This document shows positions 1 to 10,317 of a stretch of 64,000 bases of DNA, piece by piece; positions within the stretch are counted from its first letter, which is position 1; the number at the start of each line of letters is the position of its first letter. The stretch lies in NCBI RefSeq assembly GCF_040958095.1, contig NC_091172.1:29679070-29743069 (forward strand). The letters run 5' to 3'. The stretch comes from Procambarus clarkii. Taxonomy: Eukaryota > Arthropoda > Malacostraca > Decapoda > Cambaridae. Below the pieces are notes generated by a model. It did no database searches and was not told the DNA's origin. It saw only the letters and a program-made list of their open reading frames with translations. The position numbers and the translations under genes are program-made.

Positions 1-410
1 GGTTAGGTGGAACAACGATACATGGGGGAGACGGTAAAGGGGGATTGGAACAGTAAAAACTATGGGTTAGAATGGTGTTTGGAGGGATAGAATAACACGA
101 TTAAAGAGGGGAGGGAGGTCCTTGGTAGAGTTCAACAGGGACTAGGAATAACAGTTGATATAATTAGAACATGAGTATGTTGTAATTATCCTCATACTAG
201 TATGTGAGGGGGAGTGGTGGAGTGAGGGTAGGAGGGGGAGGTGGAGTGAGGGGTAGGAGTGAGAGATGGAGTGAGAGGGGGGGGGCATAACAAACCAGGG
301 GTCACATCAGAAGACGATAGATGAAGCAGACTATGGACTCGGTCATCCGTATTATTTCACGGCGAGTAACCACCCTCCATTTCCCTCCCTCTGTAGTCTT
401 CATGATTCAG
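1..410. other. unassigned G-rich sequence
   Basis: No gene or repeat family was recognised. The stretch is purine/G-rich, with runs such as GTGAGGGGGAGTGG between about 200 and 290. It opens with GGTTAGG, a single copy of an arthropod telomere-like motif, which is not enough to call anything. Confidence 0.5.
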
Positions 411-471
411 CACATTCTCTTTCTCTCTCTCTTTCTCTCTCTGTCTCTGTCTCTCTCTCTCTCTCTCTCTG

Positions 472-537
<66 letters not shown>
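411..537. repeat. (CT)n microsatellite with TCTG interruptions
   Basis: An almost pure CT tract of about 120 bp, broken by two GTCTCTGT blocks near 442 and 471. The open frames across it are only repeated Leu/Ser or Arg/Glu and are not genes. Confidence 0.97.
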
Positions 538-539
<2 letters not shown>

Positions 540-654
540 CTGCACCAAGGAGATCGTCTATCACGCCACATCGGCAATTTCAGAAAATTTATTCTTACCG
601 TTGAGATGTAATAACAAAGAAGGAAATGAATTAAAGAAGACCAAAGACCCTCCC

Positions 655-765
655 CTAACTACCATAACAACCCCGCCTTCCTCCCTTACCCTACAATCTC
701 CCCTAACACCCCCTCCCTTACCCTACAATCTCCCCTAACACCCCTTCCCTTACCCTACAACCACC
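655..765. repeat. short C-rich tandem repeat, unit about 32 bp
   Basis: A unit containing CTTACCCTACAATCTCCCC occurs about two and a half times, followed by a partial copy. The flanks (600-655 and 765-1010) hold no recognised feature. Confidence 0.75.
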
Positions 766-1009
766 CACTTTCCCCTCCCAAAACCATGGAACTTTGTGAC
801 GTGTGGATTATTTTGTAGGTTTGGGTAGTGTGAGAGTGTTTTTAGGTAGTAGCCATTGTTTGGAGGCGTGGGAGCTTTAGCTGATGGTGTGGAAGCTTTA
901 GTTCAAAGCAAGGGAGCTTTAGCTGTTGACGAGAGGTGAGGGGGAAGCTTAACTAGAAGATGTAGACATTTGTGAACCCTATAAATGAATGATGTGTACA
1001 AGAATTAGG

Positions 1010-1168
1010 AAGAAGGGAAAGGAACTATCAGGAAGAACGCATTAAGCCATTGTGACTATATAGCACTGGGAAGGGGTCAGGATAAGGATTTGGGGTGGGA
1101 AGGGGGGAAAGGAATGGTGCCCAACCACTAGGACGGTCGGGGATTGAACGCCGACCTGCATGAAGCGA
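1010..1168 (-). mobile_element. tRNA-derived SINE, family E (partial)
   Basis: On the minus strand this reads as the B box of a tRNA-like promoter (GGCGTTCAATCCCCGACC). A body follows with ACCACTAGG..GGGCACCATTCC, then AAATCCTTATCCTGACCCC and the signature GTGCTATATAGTC. The same order of blocks recurs at 23351, 38453, 52256 and 59638. The 59638 copy also keeps the A box, which identifies the family as a Pol III retroposon. Here the A-box end is lost near 1168. The family assignment comes from comparing the copies within this window. Confidence 0.8.
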
Positions 1169-1287
1169 GTGGGAGTGGCTGATGGGATCCCAATGGAGTG
1201 AAGAGGGGAAGGAGGGGAGTAAAGGAGATGGAGGAAGGTGTAGGTGAAGGAAAATATTGGAAATGTGAAAGATAGAGTTATGACAGT

Positions 1288-1421
<134 letters not shown>

Positions 1422-1732
1422 GTAGTTTAGCTACTCTTGCTCTCGTTCGTCAGAAAGCTGGGTGTTTGAAGGGATGTCAGTGTGTTAATGAGGCACTAGT
1501 CAACTAGTTAGCAGACACACCTCATCTCCCAATCAAACACTTGAGGGCGACCCTCAAATATCATGTTAAAAAATCAAATGAGTGAAACTTACTGAAGGAG
1601 AAAGTGAGAAAGAGCTTGAACTTACGAACATGACCAGTGAATATGAAGAGTCACGTCTGCAAAGACAACAATATGCGAGTAAATTACTTTTTTGAACATG
1701 AATTTATGATAAAATATTTTTTAATCTCTTTC

Positions 1733-1852
<120 letters not shown>

Positions 1853-2023
1853 ATTGTTATTAAATTAAGGTGTTTGATCTTGGCGCGGTATGCTTGGGAT
1901 GTGTAAATGACACATCAGAGGCAGCCTGTCAGGGGAGACAAGAACTAATCAAACACTACACAAAAGTGTATATATGTGTATACGTATGTATGTGAATATG
2001 TGTGTGTGTATATGTCTGTGTGT

Positions 2024-2365
2024 GTACTCACCTTGTTGTGCTTGTGGGGGTTGAGCTCTGGCTCTTTGGTCCCACATCTCTACTGTCAATCAACTGGTGT
2101 ACAGGTTCCTGAGCCTACTGGGCTCTATCATATCTACACTTGAAACTGTGTATGGAGTCAGCCTCCACCACATCACTGCCTAATGCATTTCATCTGTTAA
2201 CTACTCTGACTCTGAAAAAGTTCTTTCTAATGTCCCTGTGGCTCATGTGGGTACTCAGTTTCCACCTGTGTCCCCTAGTGCGTGTGCCCCTTGTGTTAAA
2301 TAGCCTGTCTTTATCTACCCTGTCAATTCCTCTTAGAATCTTGTACGTGGTGATCATATCCCCCC
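2024..2365 (-). mobile_element. LINE-X (CR1/Jockey-like) 3' end, degenerate
   Basis: Minus-strand translation from about 2365 gives RGDMITTYKILRGIDRVDKD, then RGHRWKLSTHMSHRDIRKNF. This is the same C-terminal signature as the long LINE copy at 56515-56690 (RGDMITTYKIVTGIDKIDRE). The frame continues as WNALGSDVVEADSIHSFK and meets a stop near 2120. The 3' UTR then carries GTTGATTGACAGT, AGAGCTCAACCCCC and ACAAGGTGAGTACAC, running into GT/CA-rich DNA (1960-2023). This UTR is the same sequence as the tail of the SINE at 18261-18556. The element is a non-autonomous 5'-truncated fragment. Confidence 0.85.
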
Positions 2366-2498
2366 TGTGTATGTGTGTGTACATACACATACATAACAGT
2401 GTGTGTGCGAGTGTATGTGTGTGACTGTTCAGTCCTTGCATATGTTGTGTGACACAACTAACGCAGTGTGTGTCCATGCCCTGCATTAAAATGCATGC

Positions 2499-2582
2499 TT
2501 GTTGTTGTTGTTGTCTTATATTCAGCTACCCTGAACAAAATTTCCAAGTAGCACGGGCTATGGAGAGCCCGTAGTGGACTTA
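2499..2582 (-). mobile_element. short retroposon 3' end with (AAC)n tail
   Basis: Minus strand: CTACGGGCTCTCCATAGCCC, then CGTGCTACTTGGAA, a TTC/GAA hairpin region, and (AAC)n. The plus strand shows this as GTTGTTGTTGTTG followed by GTAGCACGGGC. Seven copies occur in the window (2499, 4861, 15113, 17266, 25409, 34673 and 47169). Two hairpins are conserved: ACGGGCT..AGCCCGT and GGAAC..GTTCC. The trinucleotide tail suggests retroposition. No coding capacity is visible and the parent element is unknown. Confidence 0.7.
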
Positions 2583-3065
2583 AGATGCATGCAGTGTCTC
2601 CGTATAATCTACCCTATTCTTTAGTAGGGATCCATTTCCCCCTCACTCGCACATGTCCTTAGAGATCCTTCTTCTTCACCCAAACATATCCTTAGACATC
2701 CCTCTCTCCGAGACGCAGACTACACCACGTCCACCCTCACATTTCCTACCCCGCACATCGCTGTTTGACCATCGTTAGCGCCCTCGGTAAATACTCCAAC
2801 ACGACGGAGAGCTGAAAACTGGAATCCAATCCTGCAGTCTGGGATGGAAACTGGAACCTTAGTCAAGAAGATTCGTTCTAGTGAACTTGAGCACGGTCCC
2901 AGAGCAACAAACTTGAGGAAGATAACTTTAGGAGCATGAGGGAGAGACAGAGCAGACACCAGCACAGAGCTGCTCCTCTTCTGTCCAAACTTACTCTTCT
3001 CAAGTTATAATGGACTGATTTCTTGTATGGCCAGACTCGACCTTCAACTTCTGAAAGTTACACAT
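2583..3065. other. no recognised gene
   Basis: Mixed-composition DNA. An 81-residue open frame on the minus strand (2720-2965) has no recognisable motif and no flanking gene signals, so it is not called. Confidence 0.5.
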
Positions 3066-3069
3066 GGTA

Positions 3070-3071
<2 letters not shown>

Positions 3072-3161
<90 letters not shown>
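3072..3161. repeat. compound (GA)n(GACA)n microsatellite
   Basis: About 68 bp of GA pass into five ACAG units. Confidence 0.97.
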
Positions 3162-3697
3162 GATAGTAGTAATTGGGGACCTGGGAGTAAATCTCATTGT
3201 CGGGTCATGTTCCAGGGGGAAAGCTTCTACCATAAGGTTTGCTATGAGCTCTCATATGGAAGAGCTTTCCCTTCCCTATGGAAGGGAAAACTCTCAGCCA
3301 GCCAGCAAGCAAGAGTCAGAAGTCGTCTGCTCCTTTACCTCCTGTGTAAAGGAAAAAGAAGTCACTTGACCATTCACCGCTAATCACAGTTATCACTAAT
3401 CTCCACCGACCAATCACCAAACAGCACCGCAGTTCACCAATCAGATTCAACCATCCACCAATCACCCAATGGCAGCCCAGTTCGATAATGCCAATCAAGC
3501 AATATTTACGAGGGAACAATCCAGCGACGAGATGCTGCTGTTTATCTCCGTTAAAACCAGCGATTAGGAAAACGATAATCTCTTGAATTAATTTTTACAA
3601 CCAATTAAACGCTAAATTAAGTGACCTTTTTTTTTGGTGGGAAAATGTGGCGCTGGAAATAATAAAGTGGCAACTGAGCGCGAGGTACTGTCATATT

Positions 3698-4305
3698 TTG
3701 TTAATATGGCTGTATTTGTTTGTTGTTGTTTGAACACCTGCTTGTTAATGTGGTTGTATTTGTTTGTTTTTTTGAACACCTGCTTGTTAGTATGGCTGTA
3801 TTTGTTTGTTGTTGCTTGAACACCTGCTTGTTAATGTGGTTGTATTTGTTTGTTGTTGTTTGAACACCTGCTTGTTAATGTGGTTGTATTTGTTTGTTAG
3901 TTTTTTGAACACCTGCTTGTTAGTATGGCTGTATTTGTTTGTTGTTGTTTGAACACCTGCTTGTTAATGTGGTTGTATTTGTTTGTTGTTGTTTGAACAC
4001 CTGCTTGTTAATGTGGTTGTATTTGTTTGTTTTTTTGAACACCTGCTTGTTAGTATGGCTGTATTTGTTTGTTGTTGTTTGAACACCTGCTTGTTAATGT
4101 GGTTGTATTTGTTTGTTAGTTTTTTGAACACCTGCTTGTTAGTATGGCTGTATTTGTTTGTTGTTGTTTGAACACCTGCTTGTTAATGTGGCTGTATTTG
4201 TTTGTTGTTTGAACACCTGCTTGTTAATGTGGCTGTATTTGTTTGTTGTTTGAACACCTGCTTGTTAATGTGGCTGTATTTGTTTGTTGTTTGAACACCT
4301 GCTTG
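3698..4305. repeat. 44-bp minisatellite, about 14 copies
   Basis: GAACACCTGCTTGTTAATGT occurs 14 times at 40-46 bp spacing, separated by TGTATTTGTTTGTTGTTG. Length differences lie in the T/G-rich part, where TTGTTG units are gained or lost. The last three units are the shortest and most alike, pointing to recent expansion at the right end. Confidence 0.95.
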
Positions 4306-4589
4306 TTTGTTTCGCCAGATAAACTGTGTACAGTTTGCTGTTGAAACTATATAGTCAATCATTTAATTATCTAACTTTGTTTATAAATAATTATATACTT
4401 TGTAACTCCCCTAATTGACATAATTTCAAGTATATTATTAATCTATAATATACGAAGTAATGTTGCTATACCAAACTTGGACCTATAACATGTGCTTTAT
4501 AATTGTGCTTTTAGACCTGCTTTACAACGTGTGTTTCGTGGCTGGAAGACTGCATGCGTGTTCCAGGCGAGAGCGCTGGAGGGTTAATG

Positions 4590-4860
4590 TTTCTGGCTGT
4601 GGTAAAGGTTAGATGCAGCGATAAAGGTTTGCTTCTGTGGTAAGAGTTATAGTGCTGTGGTGAAGGTTAGTTGACGGGATACATGTTTTGCTGGTGTGAT
4701 CAAAGTTATTGCTGTGGTCAGGGTTAGTTGCTGTGGTCAAGGTTAGTTGTGGTAATAAGAACTAGGAATTATTATTAATGTTAGTTTCTGTGGCAAAAGT
4801 CAGTTGCTGAGCTGAAAGTTGTCTAAGATTAGCTACTGTATGTTGTTTAGATTTAGCTAC
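4590..4860. repeat. degenerate tandem repeat of GCTGTGGTCAAGGTTAGTT
   Basis: About ten diverged copies of a unit near 20 bp, e.g. around 4660, 4715, 4730 and 4785. It is older than the neighbouring 44-bp array. The preceding interval 4310-4590 is AT-rich with nothing recognised. Confidence 0.6.
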
Positions 4861-4910
4861 TCAGAAAGTAGTGTCCATGTAGCACGGTCTATGGTGAGCC
4901 CGTAGTAGCT
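4861..4910 (-). mobile_element. (AAC)n-tail element, core hairpin only
   Basis: GTAGCACGGTCTATGGTGAG followed by CCCGTAGTAG. This copy lacks the GTT-rich end and abuts the LINE-Z fragment to the right. Confidence 0.6.
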
Positions 4911-4939
4911 ACTGTAGTGAAAGCTACAGTGGTCTCCAC

Positions 4940-5266
4940 CACTCAGGATGGTTAGTCATACAGGTTCATGTGATCAGTAGCCTGCACTGGCAAATTTTGA
5001 GTTCAATGTGAGAATATCTTCAAGAACACGAGAGTGAATAAAGTAATTGCAAAGCTCCAGGTACCTCATGCCAACTGGTATGAAAGGTCTAATAACTGGG
5101 CATTCGGTGATATAGTGTGGGAAATCATGCCGCAGTTCCTGCTCACAGAGATGGCACCTGGAGTGCTCAGGATTGGGAGATCCGTCACCTGCAGCTACCT
5201 GCCACCCAACCTGATCCTGGCAACCACTGTGTCCCACAGTCTCCTGAACATTTTGTGCTTCCAATA
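4940..5266 (-). pseudogene. LINE-Z (RNase H-type) C-terminus and 3' UTR
   Basis: The minus-strand frame (5264 to 4974, 96 residues) reads WQVAAGDGSPNPEHSRCHLC, then EQELRHDFPHYITECP, and ends ILTLNSKFASAGY followed by a stop. The C-x2-C..H-x4-C arrangement is the cysteine-histidine motif found after RNase H at the C-terminus of many I/Jockey-group non-LTR retrotransposons. The UTR below 4974 holds CTGTATGACTAACCATCCTG. The element is likely the 3' end of the family whose reverse transcriptase and RNase H lie at 62465-64000. It is 5'-truncated and lacks any polymerase. Confidence 0.8.
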
Positions 5267-5499
5267 AATGTAAGTTTCAGATCTAAACGAATCACAGTTT
5301 TTTATACTGGTGCTTTCAGGTTTTTGGGAGTCAGTAATTTCTCTCCTATCAAACCTGTTTGGAACAATATAGTCATGACACGAGTTTTTTTTTTATTATT
5401 AATACATGAGGTACATCTGCATTAGTGCAGCTACCCTAGACTATATGAAGTGGAGTACAGTGTGTCAAAAAAGCTAACTAGGTGATGCTAAAAAATCCC

Positions 5500-5597
5500 C
5501 ATCACACAGGATGGTTAGTCATACAGAGGCATGTGATGGGCAGTCTGCACTGGCAGACTCCAGAAGCATTTTGAGGATATCAACAACACAAGAGTGA
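5500..5597 (-). mobile_element. LINE-Z 3' end, second copy
   Basis: Shares with 4940-5045 the blocks AGGATGGTTAGTCATACAG, CTGCACTGGCA and ACACAAGAGTGA. Only the last codons and the UTR remain. A T-rich stretch and ATACATGAGG lie just upstream at 5385-5410. Confidence 0.7.
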
Positions 5598-5621
5598 CTA
5601 AGGCAGCAGTGGTAATACAAG

Positions 5622-5716
5622 TCCCCATCTCGCAGGATGGTTAGTCATACAGAGCCATATGTTTAGTAGCCTGCACTGGCAAATTTTGGGTGCACTGTGA
5701 GGATAATGACACGAGT
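5622..5716 (-). mobile_element. LINE-Z 3' end, third copy
   Basis: Again AGGATGGTTAGTCATACAG, then AGCCTGCACTGGCAAATTTT and a diverged end near ATGACACGAG. It lies in the same orientation as the two copies to its left, so three truncated 3' ends stack within 800 bp. Confidence 0.7.
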
Positions 5717-6780
5717 ACATGGAGGCAGGTGTATGAATCTCTACGGACATAGCATGCCACATTTCACTATGTGAGTCGACGTTAACACTTGAAGGTAAAC
5801 ACGAACAAATGAATATTCTGATACGTGGTATGTATAGTAAAGGTGTATTAGTAGAGAAACAGGAGGATCTAGGAAGAGAAACTGAAAGTAAATAAGGCAG
5901 AAAAGATAAAAAGCGTAAAAAGGAGAGATAAAAAAAAAGCCAGAGCAAATAAATGAAGACCGAGTGAGCATCTAAGCATCATGTAACCGGTCCTATCTGA
6001 TCCTACCCGCGCTAAAATCCCCCCTTACACTCGTTAGGGGAATTGAAACACCTATTATGTTGCTATTTTCCTTATTTTAACACTTTTCCCGACGTCACGT
6101 CTGGACATTTGCATAAATAATTTGCATAGCGAACGCGGCCTCTCGCATTCAGTAAACTGGAGCGATTAAGTGAGTATTTAAAGTTGGATGTTTGTTGGGA
6201 AGCAGCCTGGTAGAGGCGCCCCAGCACCGTCGCAACCACCACCTTGCCAAGTGACCTTGGAATAAAAGCCAGGAGCCTGGCCGCTGCCTTGTCAAGTCAG
6301 CTCAGTGTATGAGTCAGCCACTGACAAGACTTTACAGCTCCTAAAATAATAGTACTTATAGGAATTACTTGATCAAGCATACCAATAGGTACTATTGGTC
6401 CCTACAAAAGTTCAGGTCTTGTAGTACTGAAATAACCCAAATGGCGTTTTAGAAAATGAGACATATAAAAAGCAACTAACCTAACCTTGACTGCCCAAGG
6501 AAACCTAGGCCTAATACTTGCTACTGTAGGCCTACTATAGTACATATTTGTATTATACAAGTCCTAGGAATGTGTGAATCTGCAGTTAAGTTTTCTCTCG
6601 GTCTCTAATGGTACAACTAATGACATTAATGGTACAACACAAACGTGTTTGTGGTTCAGGTGTAGTAATTTATATGTTTGAACAGATACTTGCTATAGGT
6701 ACCGTCATTTTAGGAGAAAAAGTTGCCGTTTCATTAAGTAACTCAGCAACTTTTTAAGTAACGGGAAAGTGCATTCTAAC
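5717..6780. other. low-repeat stretch without a recognised gene
   Basis: One of the less repetitive parts of the window. Short open frames (e.g. minus strand 5598-5971) are hydrophobic noise. It holds a small cluster of regulatory-like motifs at 6091-6127 and a TATA-like AATAAAAG at 6261 followed by TCAGT at 6302. The spacing is wrong for a standard TATA-initiator pair, so no promoter is called there. Confidence 0.4.
6091..6127. promoter_or_regulatory. CRE-like site plus two octamer motifs
   Basis: GACGTCAC (CRE-like) at 6091-6098 is followed by two perfect ATTTGCAT octamers (6107-6114 and 6120-6127), 13 bp apart. Octamers bind POU-domain factors and CRE sites bind CREB/ATF in animals. No downstream gene is visible, so function is speculative. 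Confidence 0.25.
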
Positions 6781-6782
6781 TA

Positions 6783-7060
6783 ACCACACTAACAACATCA
6801 CCCCCAGGCCAGACCCCACTAACCACACCCCAGGCCAGACCCCACTAACCACACCCCAGGCCAGACCCCACTGACCACACCCCAGGCCAGACTCCACTAA
6901 CCACATCCCAGGCCAGACCCCACTAACCACACCCCAGGCCAGACCCCACTAACCACACCCCAGGCCAGACCCCACTAACCACACCCCAGGCCAGACCCCA
7001 CTAGCCACATCCCAGGCCAGACCCCACTAGCCACACCCCAGGCCAGGCTCCACTAACCAC
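6783..7060. repeat. 26-bp minisatellite, 10 copies
   Basis: A unit built on ACCACACCCCAGGCCAGACC repeats ten times at exactly 26 bp spacing, with only scattered substitutions (CTAGCC, CATCCC). Confidence 0.97.
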
Positions 7061-7261
7061 CACAATCCACCAGCCACTCCCCAGACCATCCATCAGAGTG
7101 TCGAGGGGCCGCTCAGCCGGGATAAGGCGGATCGCTGAGATCCATTTCCAGCTTGGCGCCCCAGAGCCGGATTTCTCAACGTGTCGCCTCGCTCAGAATG
7201 TCTTTCCTTCATTCCAAAGTAACATTTAGGTGCATATGTTCCTGTATTTGTTCCCAACGCT

Positions 7262-7980
7262 GCGTCGTCGTCCAGTGACGCATGCAGCTGATAAAGCGTC
7301 GTCGTCCAGTGACGCATGCAGCTGATAAAGCGTCGTCGTCCAGTGACGCATGCAGCTGATAAAGCGTCGTCGTCCAGTGAGGCATACAGCCATAAAGCGA
7401 CGTCGTCCAGTGACGCATACAGCCATAAAGCGGCGTCGTCCAGTGACGCATGCAGCTTATAAAGCGACGTCGTCCAGTGACGCATACAGCCATAAAGCGA
7501 CGTCGTCCAGTGACGCATACAGCCATAAAGCGTCGTCGTCCAGTGAGGCATACAGCCATAAAGCGACGTCGTCCAGTGACGCATACAGCCATAAAGCGAC
7601 GTCGTCCAGTGACGCATGCAGCTTATAAAGCGTCGTCGTCCAGTGAGGCATACAGCCATAAAGCGACGTCGTCCAGTGACGCATGCAGCTTATAAAGCGA
7701 CGTCGTCCAGTGACGCATGCAGCTTATAAAACGTCGTCGTCCAGTGACGCATGCAGCTTATAAAGCGACGTCGTCCAGTGACGCATGCAGCTTATAAAAC
7801 GTCGTCGTCCAGTGACGCATGCAGCTTATAAAGCGACGTCGTCCAGTGACGCATGCAGCCATAAAGCGACGTCGTCCAGTGACGCATACAGCCATAAAGC
7901 GATGTCGTCCAGTGACGCATACAGCCATAAAGCGACGTCGTCAAGTGACGCATACAGCCACGTCGTCTAGGGACTTATAA
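7262..7980. repeat. 33/34-bp CpG-rich minisatellite, about 21 copies
   Basis: Two interleaved unit types share GTCGTCCAGTGACGCAT. One ends GCAGCTTATAAAG (34 bp) and the other ACAGCCATAAAG (33 bp). Open frames exist on both strands (e.g. KRRRPVTH or HWTTSLYGCM repeats), but they change register with unit length and are not credible genes. Most units carry GACGTC and several carry TTATAAA. Confidence 0.95.
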
Positions 7981-8014
7981 AACACACACACACACTCGCT
8001 TCAGTGCAGTGACA

Positions 8015-8480
8015 AATGATTTCATCTCCAGCATCCATCGCCAGCATCCTCATCCTCTCCCTCCCACCTCACTTACTGGCAGCCATCACTCACCTGTCCC
8101 CCATCCATCTCTACTCCCTTCCACATAACCCCTATTCCACTCTTACGTCTCCTTTCCCCTCAATCTTCATTTCCACCTCAATTCCACAATACGCAGATAT
8201 TAACATCTTTCTTACCATGGATCCCTTACTATGTTTGGGCCCTGTTCCTCCTGTGCCTCTCTACTAAACCACTTTTTCTTCATCTCCCTATTGTCTCTTC
8301 ACCCTGTCTATGTCTTTCCCATTTCATACCACTCATTTCACCCTCTCAGTCTCCCTTCTCCCTGTTGAAGCTCTTCTTATCTCTCCCTATTTCAGCCATT
8401 CGCCCTGTGTTTCTTGTGTCTTCTCTCCTCTCTATCTCTCTTCTCTCGTACCGCTACTCCCTTTCCTTCCCTCCTCTCTC
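8015..8480. repeat. pyrimidine-rich low-complexity tract
   Basis: About 460 bp strongly biased to C and T, with many CTCCCTCCC-like runs. The frames on it are Ser/Pro/Leu-rich artefacts. 8480-8740 has nothing recognised. Confidence 0.7.
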
Positions 8481-8740
8481 CCTCCCAAGGGCCGCAGTGG
8501 GAACATCTCAGCTGTACTAACAGCTGTTAATGAGGAAATAGCCGTCACCGCCTCGCCTCATATCGTCACTCATAAATCCCGGTAAACAAAAGACTCTCCT
8601 CTCACAAAACGCCTTAAATGAAACGCTGTGGAGAGACGCAAGACCGCGGCGAATATTCATTCTTTTTCATAACAAACATCTTGATGAAATATAACAATTT
8701 TACAATGCAGGCGATGGGTCACAATAACGTGGCTGAAGTA

Positions 8741-8883
8741 TGTTGACCAGACCACACACTAGAAGGTGAAGGGACGACGACGTTTCGGTCCGTCCTGGAC
8801 CATTCTCAAGTCGATTGAGAATGGTCCAGGACGGACCGAAACGTCGTCGTCCCTTCACCTTCTAGTGTGTGGTCTGGTCAACA
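8741..8883. mobile_element. palindromic Penelope-like terminal repeat
   Basis: A near-perfect inverted repeat. The left arm begins TGTTGACCAGACCACACACT, runs through GACGACGTTTCGGTCCGTCC, and meets its complement at about 8812 (CTCAAGTCGATTGAG). Related copies lie at 15972, 22717, 32702 and 50735. The 50735 copy is embedded in a Penelope-like reverse transcriptase (50143-51110), which supports assignment to that element class. Each arm has GGTCC-AGGAC-GGACC followed by GAAACGTC, resembling stem II and the GAAA core of hammerhead motifs known in Penelope-like elements. The CUGANGA part is degenerate. Confidence 0.7.
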
Positions 8884-8946
8884 CAATTTTACAAGCATGC
8901 TGACTAGGTTGTGGCAGCCTCTCCGTCTTGTAGACACACTGGCCAA

Positions 8947-9200
8947 GGGGCCAGATTCACGAAGCAGATACGCAAGCACCTACGAACCTGTCCATCTTTT
9001 CTCAATCATTGGCGGCTTTGTTTACAATTATTAAACAGTTAATGAGCTCCGAAGCACCAGGAGGCTGTTTATAACAATAACAACAGTTGATTGGGAAGTT
9101 TTCATGCTTGTAAACTGTTTAATAAATGTAACCAAAGCCGTCAAAGATTGAGGAAAGATGTTCGTAAGTACTTGCGTAACTCCTTCGTGAATCTAGCCCC
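8947..9200 (+). mobile_element. MITE-1, long terminal inverted repeats
   Basis: Starts GGGGCCAGATTCACGAAGCA and ends TTCGTGAATCTAGCCCC. The terminal inverted repeats extend inward about 90-100 bp (CTTACGAAC, TTGGCGGCTTTG and AAACAGT pair across). The centre holds GAAGCACCAGGAGGCTG. No transposase is encoded, so it is a non-autonomous DNA-transposon-like or foldback element. Other copies: 31157, 37688, 40609, 48690 (diverged) and 58958. Confidence 0.8.
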
Positions 9201-9734
9201 CTGGATCTGTGGTGCCTACTGTTGGAACCTCCTGTGGTTCTCTTCCAGTGCCAACCAATGTGAACCAGCAGCCACCAAAATAATAATGAGCCATGGTGAC
9301 ACCTCTATCACATTCATTAATTCATTAAATTAATTTGATATCATCGTGAATTATTAATATCTAGGTTAAAATGCAATTTGGCTTGAAAATACCAACTACC
9401 TGATGCACATGTAGTGTAGTGTACCACAGTCATGGTACCAGCTACACATGTAGTGGATGACAACATTAATGTCCACTGTTACGTATGATGTTATACGTAT
9501 ACGTTATACGACACATCCAAGTGCTTATATCATTGGTTTCATATATGGAGGACAAAATGAGTGCACAAAACAAATATTCATATCGGTCAGTGGGGAAGAA
9601 TGATGAATGTAAATCAGCTTTCCTTAGGACGGGAAATTAAGATGATTGTCTGGAGCGTGAATAACTGAGTCGGTTTCAGACGTTTCTTGAACTGTCTTGA
9701 ATAGATGAGTTGTGAGTGGATGGATAGGTGAGGT

Positions 9735-9860
9735 TGGTGGTGTTAGCCAGACCAAGCCTAGTCTGGCTCATGGGTGGTTATAGATAGGAGCTGCCTCGTA
9801 TGGGCTAATAGGCTTTCTGCAGTTACCTTTGTTCTTATGTTCTTATGTTCTTAAACTCCA
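9735..9860 (+). mobile_element. retroposon 3' end with (TTCTTATG)n tail
   Basis: GCTGCCTCGTATGGGC, CTTTCTGCAGTTACC and then TTCTTATG repeated two to three times. A short-unit tail after a unique block is typical of retroposon 3' ends. Only one copy lies in this window. 9200-9735 has nothing recognised. Confidence 0.45.
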
Positions 9861-10066
9861 CTCTCCCCCACCTCGGGCTTGGGGAGGTAAGACCTGCTTC
9901 TTCCAGGTATCGCGGGTCAGGTGACAAGAACACCAACATACAGGGTCGTGTAGGATCAAAGAAAAGCTCCAGTAACACTAAGTAACAGTAACACTTCTTA
10001 ATTTTCTGTATGTTGGCCGCCCACAGACCTCTTTATCACCGCTGCCCTCTGCACCATCCCGGAAAC

Positions 10067-10202
10067 AGTGACACGGACGGAACAGTGACACGGACGGAAC
10101 ACGGACACGGGCGGAACACGGACACGGGCGGAACACGGACACGAGCGGAACACGGACACGGGCGGAACACGGACACGGGCGGAACACGGACACGGGCGGG
10201 CA
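10067..10202. repeat. 17-bp minisatellite, about 8 copies
   Basis: Unit GGAACACGGACACGGGC repeats six times at 17 bp, preceded by two variant units with CAGTGACACGGAC. Open frames (TRAEHGHGRNTD or SARVRVPPVSVF) are repeat artefacts. Confidence 0.95.
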
Positions 10203-10317
10203 AGGAAGAATAACAATCATGTCCCCCAACTGTCCTCGAAGAAAAAACAAAAGCAATACGACAATTTTTTTTATACAAACGCTAAACAGATCACAAAAAT
10301 CTAGTCATCGTTAGCTG

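Noticed and set aside
6255-6310. TATA-initiator core promoter
   Set aside because: Distance between AATAAAAG and TCAGT is about 40 bp, longer than usual, and no exon follows.
7093-7970. Overlapping frames that looked like zinc-finger-like HxxxC repeats on both strands
   Set aside because: Product of the 33/34-bp array; the register changes between units.
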